Positions 46,077 through 56,800 of a stretch of 64,000 bases of DNA are shown here, piece by piece. A model generated the notes under the pieces. The model had not been told where the DNA came from and made no database searches. It saw only the letters and a program-made list of their open reading frames with translations. Origin of the DNA: Rhipicephalus microplus. Its lineage: Eukaryota; Arthropoda; Arachnida; Ixodida; Ixodidae. Where the stretch lies: positions 58,406,771 through 58,470,770 of the forward strand of contig NC_134705.1 of assembly GCF_043290135.1 (NCBI RefSeq), written 5' to 3'. Position numbers and translations under genes: made by a program. The first letter of the stretch is position 1. Each line of letters begins with the position of its first letter.

Positions 46077-46171
46077 CTCTTTTGAGCTTTGGGTCACGCA
46101 AGAAGGAGAGGCCGAGGCCTAGGTTTGTGCCAGACGGCTTCGTGCGGGGTGCCATCTCTTGGTCGGTGCAG
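46077..46171 (+). CDS. SIPA1L: SIPA1L exon i
   Basis: Acceptor TTGCAG, donor GTGAGT. Phase 1 to 0. It encodes LLSFGSRKKERPRPRFVPDG then FVRGAISWSVQ. The basic KKER(P) stretch followed by GAI.W corresponds to the family segment between the GAP domain and the post-GAP beta region. It is flanked by two introns of more than 10 kb. Confidence 0.88.
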
Positions 46172-46509
46172 GTGAGTAAGGATGCCTTTATATTAACAGT
46201 TACTGCAGCATTGGTCAGCATCGGTGTGTTTGAATGTGGGAGCAGCAGACATGACACTAATGACATACGCTTGACATACCTCAGTCCAGCTTTTGCTAGC
46301 TGAAGCTAGGATGAATAACTTAGCTAGGATGAATATGCCGTAGACAGTTCTGTGGCACCACATCTCTGTGTAATAGGACGAAGAGACTTTATGATGACAC
46401 ATTTTGTTTTCAAGTGTGTTCACTAGGCTTGTACAAATAGTTAATTTGAGGTTCAATGGGAATAGTGATTTGGTTAGAATAATTTTCAATTCAATTTGAG
46501 TTGTATATA
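46172..46509. other. Intron i-j start with a MITE end
   Basis: From about 46425 the sequence TAGGCTTGTACAAATAG..AATAGTGATTTGGTT resembles the left end of H1 (13026). It is cut by the Tigger at 46510. Confidence 0.6.
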
Positions 46510-47750
46510 CAGTTGCCCACCGATTTTTCGGACTTGGCGGGGACCGAAAAGAAGTCCAAAAAATCGAACAGTCCAAAAAAGTCGTTTTTGTCAGAAATAT
46601 GAACTTCTTTGCATCAGGCAGGTTTAAAAAAAAGTCCATGATTCTGCTTTGCCTTTCCTATGTGATTCTTAAAGAGAAAAGAAGAGAAAAGTGAGCCCCG
46701 TAACTGTCTGCATCAGAGAGCAACACCTCAACAGTAACTCACGAGGGATAAGGGGGTGGGATTAAAAGAATAGGATTAAAGATATAGAGATAGAGAGGGG
46801 GAAGGAAAGAGCGAGATGCAAGGATAGCGAACGACAGAAAACGACAGAAGTAAAGAGGAGATGGGAAAGATGGACACGGTCGCAGGAGTCCGAGGACAAG
46901 GCACCACTCATCGAGAGCTCTTGTTGACAGCAGGAAATGGTGCTGGGCGAGCCAGTCGGCCAGAGCTGCGCTGACGTTGGAGATCGCGGGGGCACAACCG
47001 GTCAGCACGAAATCCAGAGAGCGAGTCTCTGCATTGCCTCATACGACACTTGGAAGCAATTTCATTCGTCTGTATTTGCGCCAAGGGGACATCGTCACCG
47101 TAAACGCTCGACAAAAGCGCCACCGCGGTGGCGATCTCCGCCGCCGGCTGCTGCGGGCGATCATCGTCATGATCATCTGAACCGCTCGCCGGCTGCGGCA
47201 TAACCTGGCGAAGAATTTCTTCGTCTGTGGGCTGTGCGCACGAAATTGTCATCGTACGCGTGAGTGAAAATGTCATCGTGGCAGGCACATTCACTATTCT
47301 AGTGACCATACTACAACTATACATTCACTTCACCACTGCGCAGCTCTGCCTCCTTTCTGTACGGCGCGATGACGATAGTGCTGACCACTATGGCTGACCA
47401 ATGACGAAACAATGGTCTCGTGCCGCGTTTTTTAAAGCAGACACGGCCTCAGAAACTTGAAATATGACGTTCGCTTTCCAATCGCGGAGGCAGAAAAGGC
47501 ATTTTAAAATTAAGCCACAAAGCTTAGTCAAGCCGGTGAAAAATTCAACATGGCGGCGTCCGTAATATTTCGTGGCGCAGCTCAAAACAAGCGATTTAGT
47601 CCAAAATATCCAACTTTCAGTGTCAAATTCGTCCGAAAATTTGGTCGAAAAAATGCATTAGCCATATGGGAACCCTGGCGGTGCACTTTTTAAGTCCAAA
47701 ATATCAAACAAGTCCGAACTTTTGGAGTACGAAAAATCGGTTGGCGACTG
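46510..47750 (-). mobile_element. Deleted Tigger, family T2, copy 2
   Basis: The ends CAGTTGCCCACCGATTTTTC and (inverse) CAGTCGCCAACCGATTTTTC are flanked by TA at 46508-46509 and 47751-47752. It is internally deleted like the copy at 33415-34570. The two share many TTTTTCGGAC/GTCCGAAAA subterminal motifs. Confidence 0.92.
46908..47324 (-). pseudogene. Tigger T2 transposase C-terminal tail, copy 2
   Basis: The minus-strand frame reads MTISCAQPTDEEILRQVMPQ, SGSDDHDDDRPQQ and SSVYGDDVPLAQIQTNEIAS, matching the + strand tail at 34213-34467. The frame diverges before the final DFF block. Only the acidic tail survives. Confidence 0.8.
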
Positions 47751-47752
47751 TA

Positions 47753-48185
47753 GCTTATTTACTCGCATAATTTGCGTACTTTTTTGTCGATTTTGGAGGC
47801 CCTAGAAGGGGGTGCGCAAATTATTCCGGGATTTTGCGAGCGCATGGACAAATGTACGAATGGACGGACGGACGCACGGATGAACTGATGGACACAAGGG
47901 CGGACGCACGGACGGATGAAAGGACGAATGCACGGATGGACAAAATGACGGACGCTTCGCCACACTCATCATCATTCACGTCACGAATATGCTGTGATAT
48001 TCATTACTTATCATACAACAAGTAACGTCCCCTAGTATCGTACCATTTGCATTTTCAGCGTATGTGCATTTCGTTATATGTACAAGTACCGCCCTCATAG
48101 GCCGATTCAAGAACTAACAAGAGTTGGCTGCATACGACTACGACGGGACGCTCAGCCCACGCTTCAAGGAGCTTCGCTCCTAAAA
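47753..48185. repeat. Repeat G copy with GGAC-type satellite
   Basis: The sequence TTTACTCGCATAATTTGCG at the left resembles pogo-like ends. A (GGACGGACGCAC)n run fills about 47855-47955, followed by GCTTCGCCACACTCATCATC, CACGAATATGCTG and GGAGCTTCGCTCCTAAAA at about 48165-48185. These words match repeat G. Confidence 0.65.
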
Positions 48186-48672
48186 ATGGGGAAAACGCAG
48201 TATTGACTTGCATAGCGGTGTTATACACGTATGTCGCAAATGGAAGAAAGAGGTCCCAGTTTGTTTGATCGGGAGCGACACGTGTTGCGAGCATGTCACC
48301 CGGAGTACGATTAAACCGTTCAGTAAAACCGTTCGTCTGTGTATGGTAGGCTGTACGCTTTCGTTGTACAGTATGGCACTGTTGAAGAAGTGCTTGGTTT
48401 ACATTGGAAAGGAGTACGTGAGGAGGACAATGACGAAGCACAAAATGATTGAGGATGAAAGATGCGACGTCTTGTGCTGTGGCTGTGGGAAGAGCAGCAG
48501 TTTCAGCGTACTATGTAAGATGGTCAACAGCCACGATAGCCTATCGGTTGCCTGTCGTTATTAATAGCAGTAGTTCGTAGAAGTCATTTCAGCGTACCGT
48601 GTAGGATGGTCAACAGCCACGGTAGCCCATCGGTTGCCTGTTGTTATTAATGGCAGTGGTTTGTAGAAGTCA
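48186..48672 (-). pseudogene. Gypsy B integrase remnant
   Basis: The frame shows TAYHTQTNGFTERFNRTPGD then FLPFATYVYNTAMQ, the integrase core block with the catalytic Glu. An 86-bp unit (word TTTCAGCGTAC on the + strand) is tandemly duplicated at 48501-48586 and 48587-48672. Confidence 0.85.
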
Positions 48673-48865
48673 ATTCCAATGCAGTTGAATGGGCGGTCTG
48701 GGCATGGAAGTGGCTGCAATCAACTTGCTGCAAGATGTGGCGGGTTTTTCCGCCACAGACATTCGTGGCAGCCACGAATGAGCTGGCGGACGAAGGTAAA
48801 GATTCCACGCCAGTAATACCTTTTCCATAGCGCTCGTAGTTCTTGAAAACACCGGTGTGAGCACA

Positions 48866-49678
48866 TTACGGGTCGGAATGAAATGACATGCAGATTGTAG
48901 AGAGCAGGGTTTGGGGAATGACTAGTAGCCATTTTCTGCCATCTGCTGAATAGTTGCGCCGGTACAAAAGGCCATCTTGAATACTAAAGTGTGGAGCCTG
49001 GCGGCGCAGGGTTCGAGTGGTCCGATGTGTTTGTGCCTTGGATAACGCATCAAGAAATGAAGCGGTCCATGGATCATTGTGTTTTGCAGGAGAGATGGTG
49101 TCCACATCAAGAGCTGACAATGTCTGGTCTGAGAAAATCGATGCAATGTCAGGGGATAGTGGGGATCGCAACAGTGTATCAGCATTGGTATGCTTGCGGC
49201 CGGAACGGTATACAATGCGGATGTCTAGAAGCCGGAGCACCCAACGGGCAAGATGATCCGATGGATCTTTGCACGAAGATAATTTGCATAGTGCGTGGTG
49301 GTTCATTACTACATCAAAAGTACGACCATAAAGGTATGGGCGGAACTTGACAAGTGTCCAAACGTTCATCAAGCATTCCTTCTTGGTGACACCGTAGTTT
49401 GATTCAGCCTTGGTGTGAGTTCTGCTGGCGTATGCGATGACATACTCGACGAATTCAGGCTTGTGTTGCATGAGAACCACACCGAGGCTGACACTGCTGG
49501 CGTCGATGTGGACCTCAGTTGCCGCCGTAGGATCGTAGGGACACAATATTGGTGATGAAGTGAGGAGACGACAAAGGGTGGAGAAGGCTTGGTCACACTC
49601 CGAAGACCATGACGAAATATCGGTGGCGCAGCCTAGAAGTTCGGTCAAAAGACCAATAATAGAGGCGAAGTTGAGCAC
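48866..49678 (-). pseudogene. Gypsy B RNase H and connection domain
   Basis: A 270-codon open stretch with TEVHIDASSVSLGVVLMQHK, YGVTKKECLMNVWTLVKFRP and RKHTNADTLLRSPLS. These match RNase H of gypsy A at lower identity. Downstream frames (48670-48932) carry a broken zinc-binding region. Confidence 0.88.
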
Positions 49679-49820
49679 GAGCCGGCGAAAGTATGAGCAT
49701 AACCCTACGAAGTTTTGTAACTACTTTACAGTCGTTTGTTTGGGGAAGTCGGCAACAGCATGTAATTTAGCCGGGTCTGGAAGTATGCCACCCTTTGATA
49801 CAACGTAACTGAGAAAGTCG

Positions 49821-50400
49821 TCAAGCAGCGAATTGGCACTTCTTGAGGTTGAGTTGGAGCTGAGCATTCTTCAGGCACATTAGGGCGTGTTTCAGGCGCT
49901 CGAGATGTGTTGCAAAGCCTGGCACAAGAACGACAATATCGTCGAGATAGCAGAGACATATTTGCCACTTCAATCCCCGAAAAACCGAGCCTATCATGCG
50001 TTCGAAGGTGGCAGGTGCATTGCAGACACTGTAGGGTATGACATTAAATTCATATAGGCCGTCGGGTGTCACGAAGGCTATTTTTGGTCGATCAGAATCT
50101 GCAAGGCGCACCTGCCAGTACCCTGAATGCAAATCTAACGATGAGGAAAACTCGGCACCTTGTAAAGTATCAAGGGCATCGTCAATCATCGGTAAAGGGT
50201 ACACGTCTTTTCGAGTGATCTTATTTAAGCGCTGGTAATTCATGCAGAAGCGAATGGAACCATCTTTTTTTTAATGAGCACTACAAGTGAGGCCCATGGA
50301 CTTCGTGAAGGTTGAATGACGCTATTTTGGAGCATATCTTCCACCTGCTCGGTAATAACCTGGCGTTCTCGCGCGAAAACACGGTATGGTCATTGCCAAA
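49821..50400 (-). pseudogene. Gypsy B reverse transcriptase remnant
   Basis: The frame starts NYQRLNKITRKDVYPLPMID and includes [24 protein letters not shown] and [10 protein letters not shown]. Upstream lead-in sequence (50260-50400) is frameshifted and then cut by the Tigger at 50421. Confidence 0.88.
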
Positions 50401-50709
50401 GATGCACATGAGAGCTGGTACAGTCAAACCTCGTTATAACAAAGTTGAAGGGGAAGTCTTAATTACCTTGTTTTAACCATTACATTGTTATAGCCAATAT
50501 TCATTTTTACCGACAATTAGCCAGCAAGAGAAAATGTACTTACCACCAAATATCACAGCAGCATGCCGCGCAGAGAAAAACGGCCGTCGAAAGGCAAAAA
50601 AAAAAACGGCAAGTTAATGAACAATGCACTTTATTTTCGCCGAATTCAGCACACTAGCTGGCAGATCACTTTGAAAAAAAAATAGTCCTTAATAGACTTT
50701 TGCCAACTA

Positions 50710-51809
50710 CCGTAATTACTCGAATCTAACGCGCACCTTTTTTCTGGTTAAGCGAGTTCATAAATCGCATGTGCGTTAAAATCGAGTGCGAAAAAAAAAT
50801 GAATACGGTCATTCTATTGCCATTAGCACTTCCAAAAGGGCCGCCCCCTGTGTTGTTCGGCATGGCGCGTCGGCCATTTCTTCCTATGTGCTTCCCATGT
50901 GCGGCACTTCGTACGTGTGCTGAGGAGTTCGTCATCTTGTAGTTCATTAGCATCGACGGCATGGAAGGGCCGACTCCAGAAACTTGACGAGTGCACCACG
51001 ATGCCGCTTTTAAAAGAAAAGTCATCGCATGTGCCGAAACAGACGGAAATCGCGCCGCATTGCGGTCGTTCGGAGTTCCCGAAACGTGCGTGTGGGACTG
51101 GCGGAAACAAAAGCAGAAGATTGTCAAAGATTCATGCAAAGGCTTCAGTCGACCACAGCAGGGTCGGTTTCCGCAAATTGAAGAGCTGCTCGCCGAGTAT
51201 ATGCTTGAGCAGCGAGCGGCACAGCAGCCCGTGACGACAGAACTGCTCTAAGTGCGGGCTATGCAGTTAGCTTTACAAAAAGGGCTAACGCGGAGCCAGT
51301 TCAAAGCGAGCAGGTGCTGGCTAACTAACTTTACGAAGAGGAAAGGCTTTTCCCTCCGAAAACGAACGGGCATGCGCCAAAACTTGTTGGAGGAGTACGA
51401 AGAAAAGCTTCACAGTTTTCAGAGGTTCGTCCGAAACTTGCGGCACAACAACGGCTACCTGCTTGGGCAAATCGGGAATGCCGATCAGACGCCTCTTTAC
51501 TTCGACATGCCTGGCACCACAACCGTCGAGAAGAAGAGGCGAAGCAAGTTCGCATGCTGACATCGGGCCACGGTAAAACAAGAGTGACGCAATGCTCCGT
51601 TGCACGTCAGATAAGCACAAGCTTCCCCCGTACCTCATATTTAAACGGAAGCGCTCCCGAAAGGAGTCGTTTTCCCGAGTAGTGTGATCGTGCGGGCCAA
51701 CGAGAAAAATGGGTGCGCGTTGCAATCGATGTCTTACTTTTTTTTTTTTTCGTCGTGAAAACCGAGTGCGCGTTATAATCGAGGGCGCGTTCGAATTGAG
51801 TAAATGCGG
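50710..51809 (+). mobile_element. Pogo-like family P1, internally deleted copy 3
   Basis: The left end is CCGTAATTACTCGAATCTAA and the right end finishes ..AGTAAATGCGG. TA lies at 50708-50709 and 51810-51811. It has the same internal deletion and the same TAA at codon 99 (51249-51251) as copy 1. Confidence 0.9.
50961..51720 (+). pseudogene. Truncated P1 transposase, copy 3
   Basis: MEGPTPET is followed by a TGA at 50985. The frame then continues DECTTMPLL in another phase, and 50991-51251 restores the family text (CAETDGNRAALRSFGVPETC). The TAA at 51249 is shared with copy 1. Single-base losses near 51540, 51590 and 51650 break the rest. The second half of the DDE domain is deleted. Confidence 0.85.
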
Positions 51810-51811
51810 TA

Positions 51812-52203
51812 TTCCTCACACGGATGACTGCTTTTTCAGCTGCAGCAGCTATTTTGAGTTTGTCTTCGCCGTCATCACAAGCATCAAAGAAGCAGCGCAA
51901 CAGGTCTGTCTGTCGCATCCAGCGCTTGCTCAGGCGTCGGTATGATGGTTTCGCCAAGATTAGGCTCTGGGGTATTGACACATTCATCACTGTCGTCATG
52001 CACCCCCGTCACCGCGGGCACAATCCCTGCATCTGACAACTTTTCGGTTGTCACCACGTCAGTATTGGCACCAACGTATGTGCAGAAAGTGTCGCAGTCA
52101 GGCGCAACGCAGGCGTCTTGGAGAGCATCCCACAACGTAGGGGCCTGGTTGCCCGCAGCACCCACTGGCGACATCGCCGAAATGTTCGGTTATTGTTTTG
52201 TTT
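51812..52203 (-). pseudogene. Tigger transposase C-terminal remnant
   Basis: The minus-strand frame shows APTLWDALQDACVAPDCDTF, VVTTEKLSDAGIVPAVTG and a Ser/Glu-rich stretch. This resembles the acidic C-terminal region of Tigger proteins. The rest of the transposase is missing from this Tigger. Confidence 0.65.
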
Positions 52204-52666
52204 CTTGACGCTGCACTCAACAGGTTTCAACATTGATGACTTCTGCTTGATTGTTATATTTTTGTGCCTACGTTTGCCGCTGCCGTTGTACATCTCGTGT
52301 CTAGCGGAGGAAACTGATACAGGTGGTGTTGCTCTTCCACAGCGAACAACAAAGAACAAAGCCACAATCTCTGCCATTCTGGCGCAGAGCTGAAGGGGAG
52401 AAGGAGGTCAGATGCGCGGGCGGGTCAACCAGCTCTACAGGAGAGGGAAGGCCGGCTGACGCGCACGCTCGTGCGAGTTGCTGCGCGGGCAAGCGCATTA
52501 GTTTCTGAGGAAAGGGGAGGCCGGAAGATTTGCTCCCACATGCCTGTTGGAAGGTGGCTCCCAGGGAGCGCAAGACGCGAGTTTTGAATTACCGTAGTCG
52601 TGATGAGACGTAAACTGTCGCACGCTATAATATATCGATTTGATGTATTTCAAAATGATCAGTAAA

Positions 52667-55048
52667 CCAGGTTCTGACCGTCTAGTGTATGAAATGTTAA
52701 AAAACCTACCAATCGAAACACGAAAAACCTTACTTTGTTTGTACAATGCTATCTGGTTTTCTGGCGCTATCCCTACCTCCTGGAAAGAGGCTATTATTAT
52801 TCCCATTTTGAAAGAGGGCAAAGACCCTTCTTTACCCTCGAGTTATAGGCCTATAGCACTTACAAGCTGCTTGTGCAAAGTCTTCGAAAAAATGATAAAC
52901 TGCCGACTTGTACATTTTCTTGAAACAAATAATTTGCTCGACCCATTTCAGTGCGGGTTCCGAGAAGGTAGATCCACCACAGACCACCTTGTTCGTATCG
53001 AGGCACAGATCAGAGACGCCTTCGTCCATAAACAATATTTTCTCTCTGTGTTCCTCGATATCTAAAAGGCTTATGATACAACATGGCGTTTCGGCATTCT
53101 AAGAGACCTTTCCCACCTTGGCGTGCGCGGAAGAATGTTTCACATAATCAAAAGTTACCTGTCAAACCAGACATTCCGTGTCCGAGTGGGCACGGTTCTT
53201 TCCCAAACATTTGTTCAGGAAACAGGCGTGCCACAAGGTGGTGTACTTAGCTGCACACTTTTTCTCATAAAAATGAATTCCTTGCACTTGTCCATCCCTC
53301 GCAATATGTTTTATTGCACATATGTCGATGACGTCCAGCTTGGCTTTAGGTCTTGCAATCTGCCATTGTGTGAGCGGCAGGTTCAGTTAGGTTTAAACAA
53401 GCTCTCCAAATGGGCAGAGGAAAACGGATTCCGACTGAACCCACAAAAAAGCACGTGTGTTTTGTTCTCTCGAAAGAGAGGCATGCACTCGGAACCTGAC
53501 ATTCGACTGAACGGGCAATGTCTGTCCGTCAAAGCCGAGCATAAATTCTTAGGCCTAATCTTGGACAACAAGTTGTCCTTCGTGCCGTATATCAAGTATC
53601 TAAAAACAAAATGTTTAAAAGCCATGAATGTTTTAAAAGTGTTGTCACGTACTACTTGGGGTAGTGATAGGCAATGCCTCATGAACCTCTATAGAAGCCT
53701 CATTCGCACCCGCTTAGATTATGGGGCCGTTGTCTATCAGTCTGCTACTCAAAGTGCCTTGAAGATGCTGGACTCCGTGCACCATTTGGGCATCCGCCTT
53801 TCTACGGGTGCTTTTCGCACCAGCCCCGTAGAAAGCCTTTACGTTGAGTCAAATGAGTGGTCGCTTCATCTGCAAAGAACCTACATGTCCTTTGTTTACT
53901 TCCTTAAGGTGAAAGCAGACAAGGAGCACCCCTCATACTCTACAATTAATGATTTGTCGAGCTCAACTCTGTTTCAAAACAGGCCTTCGATGAGGCAGCC
54001 CTTCTCAGTTCGCCTGAAGTGTCTAGCTCAAGAAACTGCAGTGTCACTTGAACATAGTTTAATGGCTCCTGTAGCATACCCGCCACCGTGGCAGTGGCAG
54101 ACTATAGACTGCGATGTGTCTTTCCTAGAAGTTACAAAACATGCACCTATTGCCCATATCCGAACATACTTTTTGGAACTTCAACACAAATACACACGTC
54201 CTGAGTTCTTCACAGATGCCTCCAAGACTAACTCCTCTGTGTCCTACGCTGCTGTCGGCCCATCCTTTTCGGATGCTGGCCCTCTACATCCACGCACAAG
54301 TATCTTCACAGCGGAAGCTTACGCGATACTTGTGGCAGCTAAACACATAAAACAATTACAAATACAAAAAGCAGTAATTTATACAGACTCCCTCAGTGTA
54401 GTAACGGCTCTGCACACTCTTAAAAAACACAAAAACCCAGTCCTTGTCTCACTTTACTCCATTTTATGCACACTCCACACACACAAACAACATGTTGTAG
54501 TGTGCTGGGTGCCAGGGCACCGTGAGATTCAAGGCAACGTGAGGGCGGATCAGCTCGCTGCATCCGTCCATGAGAGCACCGCCATTACATCCATATCAAT
54601 CCCGGCCCTTGATCTTAAGCCGTCTCTCAAGCGAAACCTCCGGGACTACTGGCAGAGCAAGTGGGATACACACACACAAAACAAACTACACGTTATCAAG
54701 CCACACCTTGGCCATTGGCCACCAGTATCAAAATCACGTCTAACAGAGGTAACACTAACAAGACTCAGGATAGGACACATATACACGACACACACACATC
54801 TTTTGTCCGGTGGTGATCCACCATTGTGTGATAAATGTGGTGAGACATTAACAGTTGTTCACGTTTTAATTCAATGTAAACATTTAGACACTCTAAGAAG
54901 ACAACACTTCCCACTATCCTACCGACAACATATACCTTTACACCCTTCAATGTTTGTCGGTAGGGAACCGCTTTTTAGTCACAAATCATTATTAGCGTTT
55001 TTAAAGAAAATTCATAATTTTCATATCATATACCCGGGCATACCGTAG
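52667..55048 (+). pseudogene. LINE ORF2 fragment (RT and RNase H), one stop
   Basis: A single frame from 52667 to 55048, interrupted only by TAA at 53063-53065 inside the RT block LDI(stop)KAYDTTW. RT motifs FREGRSTTDHLV, GVPQGGVLSCTLF and YVDDVQLGF and RNase H motifs FFTDASKTNSS and CWVPGHREIQGN are intact, as is the Cys-rich end CDKCGETLTVVHVLIQC. It has far fewer breaks than copy 1, so it is the younger insertion. Confidence 0.93.
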
Positions 55049-55393
55049 CACGACCTCTCTAGAGAGGTTTTTGCTGCGGTGGCTACACAGGAAAGCACTT
55101 GCCTCACGGCCCTTGCACGCAAGGGTACTAACGTGTGAGGTACTTGTGCTAATGCCATACATATCCACCATCGTCTTATTATCACCAACTTTTGTCATCA
55201 TTCACACCACACACATCTTTCACGGCATGGTCATCATTTTATTACTTGTATGTTTTTACCCGCCTTATCGCGAGGAATTTTATGGCCCTTATACAGCCGC
55301 TTATCACAATCATTGTCCATATTTTTAGTAAGATGAAATGGCGCTCTTTGGCCAACAAATGGCCCTTGCGCCAAAAACACCATACATCATCAT
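52667..55393 (+). mobile_element. I-group LINE, copy 2, 5'-truncated, with 16-bp target duplication
   Basis: Perfect direct repeats CAAAATGATCAGTAAA at 52651-52666 and 55394-55409. It starts inside the RT domain and runs to the same 3' UTR and ATC-type tail as copy 1. The duplicated target is Tigger sequence. Truncation at the 5' side is the normal outcome of target-primed reverse transcription. Confidence 0.95.
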
Positions 55394-55584
55394 CAAAATG
55401 ATCAGTAAATGCTTGTTGTGGACATAGTATGCTTCGTTATATTCATTGTGAGGAAATTTTTGCTTCGTTAAAACGAGATTTTAAATATATAGGCGTCTAT
55501 GGGAATTTCAAGGGGAATTAAGATTCCTTCGGTTTATACATGAGTTTTTTATATCTCATTTTATTGTAACGAGTTTTTACTGTA

Positions 55585-56800
55585 TCGATGTAATGAAGAG
55601 TGGTAGAAGTGTGGCCAAGTGTGGGTTCAACAACATCGAAAGATTCGCGGAACTGGTACAGCAGTTGGAGGAGATCAGATCGTTCAGATGGCGAAAGTCC
55701 GTCTGTGATCGTCGAATCAAATACTTTCGAGAGTGGTTAAGGCTACTGACGGCGGCGAGGTAACTTCAAAATGATTCTTGCTGCATGGTGTTGTCCCTTA
55801 TCAATGGGCTGCATGCATCCAAGAGATTCGCCTTCAAACAGTTTGATGGTGTACGGAAAGGGATTAGTGAGGCAGAGAGCACTGGCTCCATTAGAAATTG
55901 AGAGGATGGAATAAAGTATAAAAAGTGGTTTCCAGCTTGGAAAGAGGATTGATGGCTCAAAGAGTGCTACTTCATCACACATGCCGTCAGAGAACACAGG
56001 TAGTAAAACAGCTGCTCTCGGTGGAATGTCGGTGTCTTCTCTGACAACTAGCTTGTGTACGGTTTGATGCGTGTGGTTGCAGGGCTGGTCAAACCACGGC
56101 AGCAGTTCAAGTTCGGAACAGGCACAATCTATAACGGCGTGATCACGCTATAGGAAATCCCAGCCAAGTATGGTATCATGAGAGCAGGAGGAAAGGCAAT
56201 AAATTCAACAATGTAGTGGTCGTCTGCGATGGTGAGTCGGGCAGTGCAGAAGGCTGTAGGTCGAACAGGTTCTCCATTCGCTGAACGTAAACACATCTTA
56301 TCAAGAGGCATGGTCACTTTTTACAGCTGGCAGCTAAGTTTAGCGTCCATAACGAACAGGGCGACACTGGTATCTACAAAAGCGTATGCATGGGCGCCGT
56401 ATACAAAAACTTCGATAATAATTGACGGCAAAGTTCGAGGACTTGAGCGTTCCGATAGTGCAGTTCTTGCCTCCTGCATTGCAATGGCTTGTTTCTCTCA
56501 TTTTGAGGGACCCGTCGTGGACGCATGGGTGACAAGGAGCGATGATTGGGTGAAGGTGAGCGACAAGACGAAGTTGCTGGATAGTCACGTGAAGGCGTGC
56601 TAGGCTGAGGATCCGAACTTTCGTAACCAGATGGGGGTCGGTCCATGTAGTTGCTCTGTGATCGGGCGTCTGTGTAGCCAGGCCCGCCACGACCGCAGTA
56701 TCGGGCAATATGGTCAGGGCCGCCACATGCAAAGCAGATCGACTGGTTATTGTGTGTTTGCCAGGCATTCGAGACAAAAAGCGAGTTCATTATGGGAGTA
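55585..56800 (-). mobile_element. Ty3/gypsy element B, gag-protease half
   Basis: Continues gypsy B after the Tigger. Minus-strand frames show a pre-RT linker (55743-55997, PFPYTIKLFEGESLG), a protease C-terminal part (56129-56317, YLAGISYSVITPL), a DT-type active-site region near 56370 and the gag knuckle CFACGGPDHIARYC at about 56710-56750. The 5' part of gag and the LTR are missing beyond 56800. Confidence 0.85.

Larger units (their letters stand above)
48186..50420 (-). mobile_element. Ty3/gypsy element B, pol half (decayed)
   Basis: The minus-strand pol remnants run integrase (48186-48660), zinc/RNase H (48720-49678) and RT (49821-50400). Frames are broken repeatedly. The continuation (protease, gag) is found at 55585-56800 on the other side of a Tigger insertion. 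No LTR was identified at the 3' side, where the sequence meets repeat G. Confidence 0.88.
50421..55582 (-). mobile_element. Tigger inserted in gypsy B, itself containing two later insertions
   Basis: The left end CAGTCAAACCTCGTTATAAC and the right end (inverse CAGTAAAAACTCGTTACAAT) are flanked by TA at 50419-50420 and 55583-55584. Its own sequence occupies 50421-50709, 51810-52650 and 55410-55582. The gaps are a P1 copy and a truncated LINE. Confidence 0.88.
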
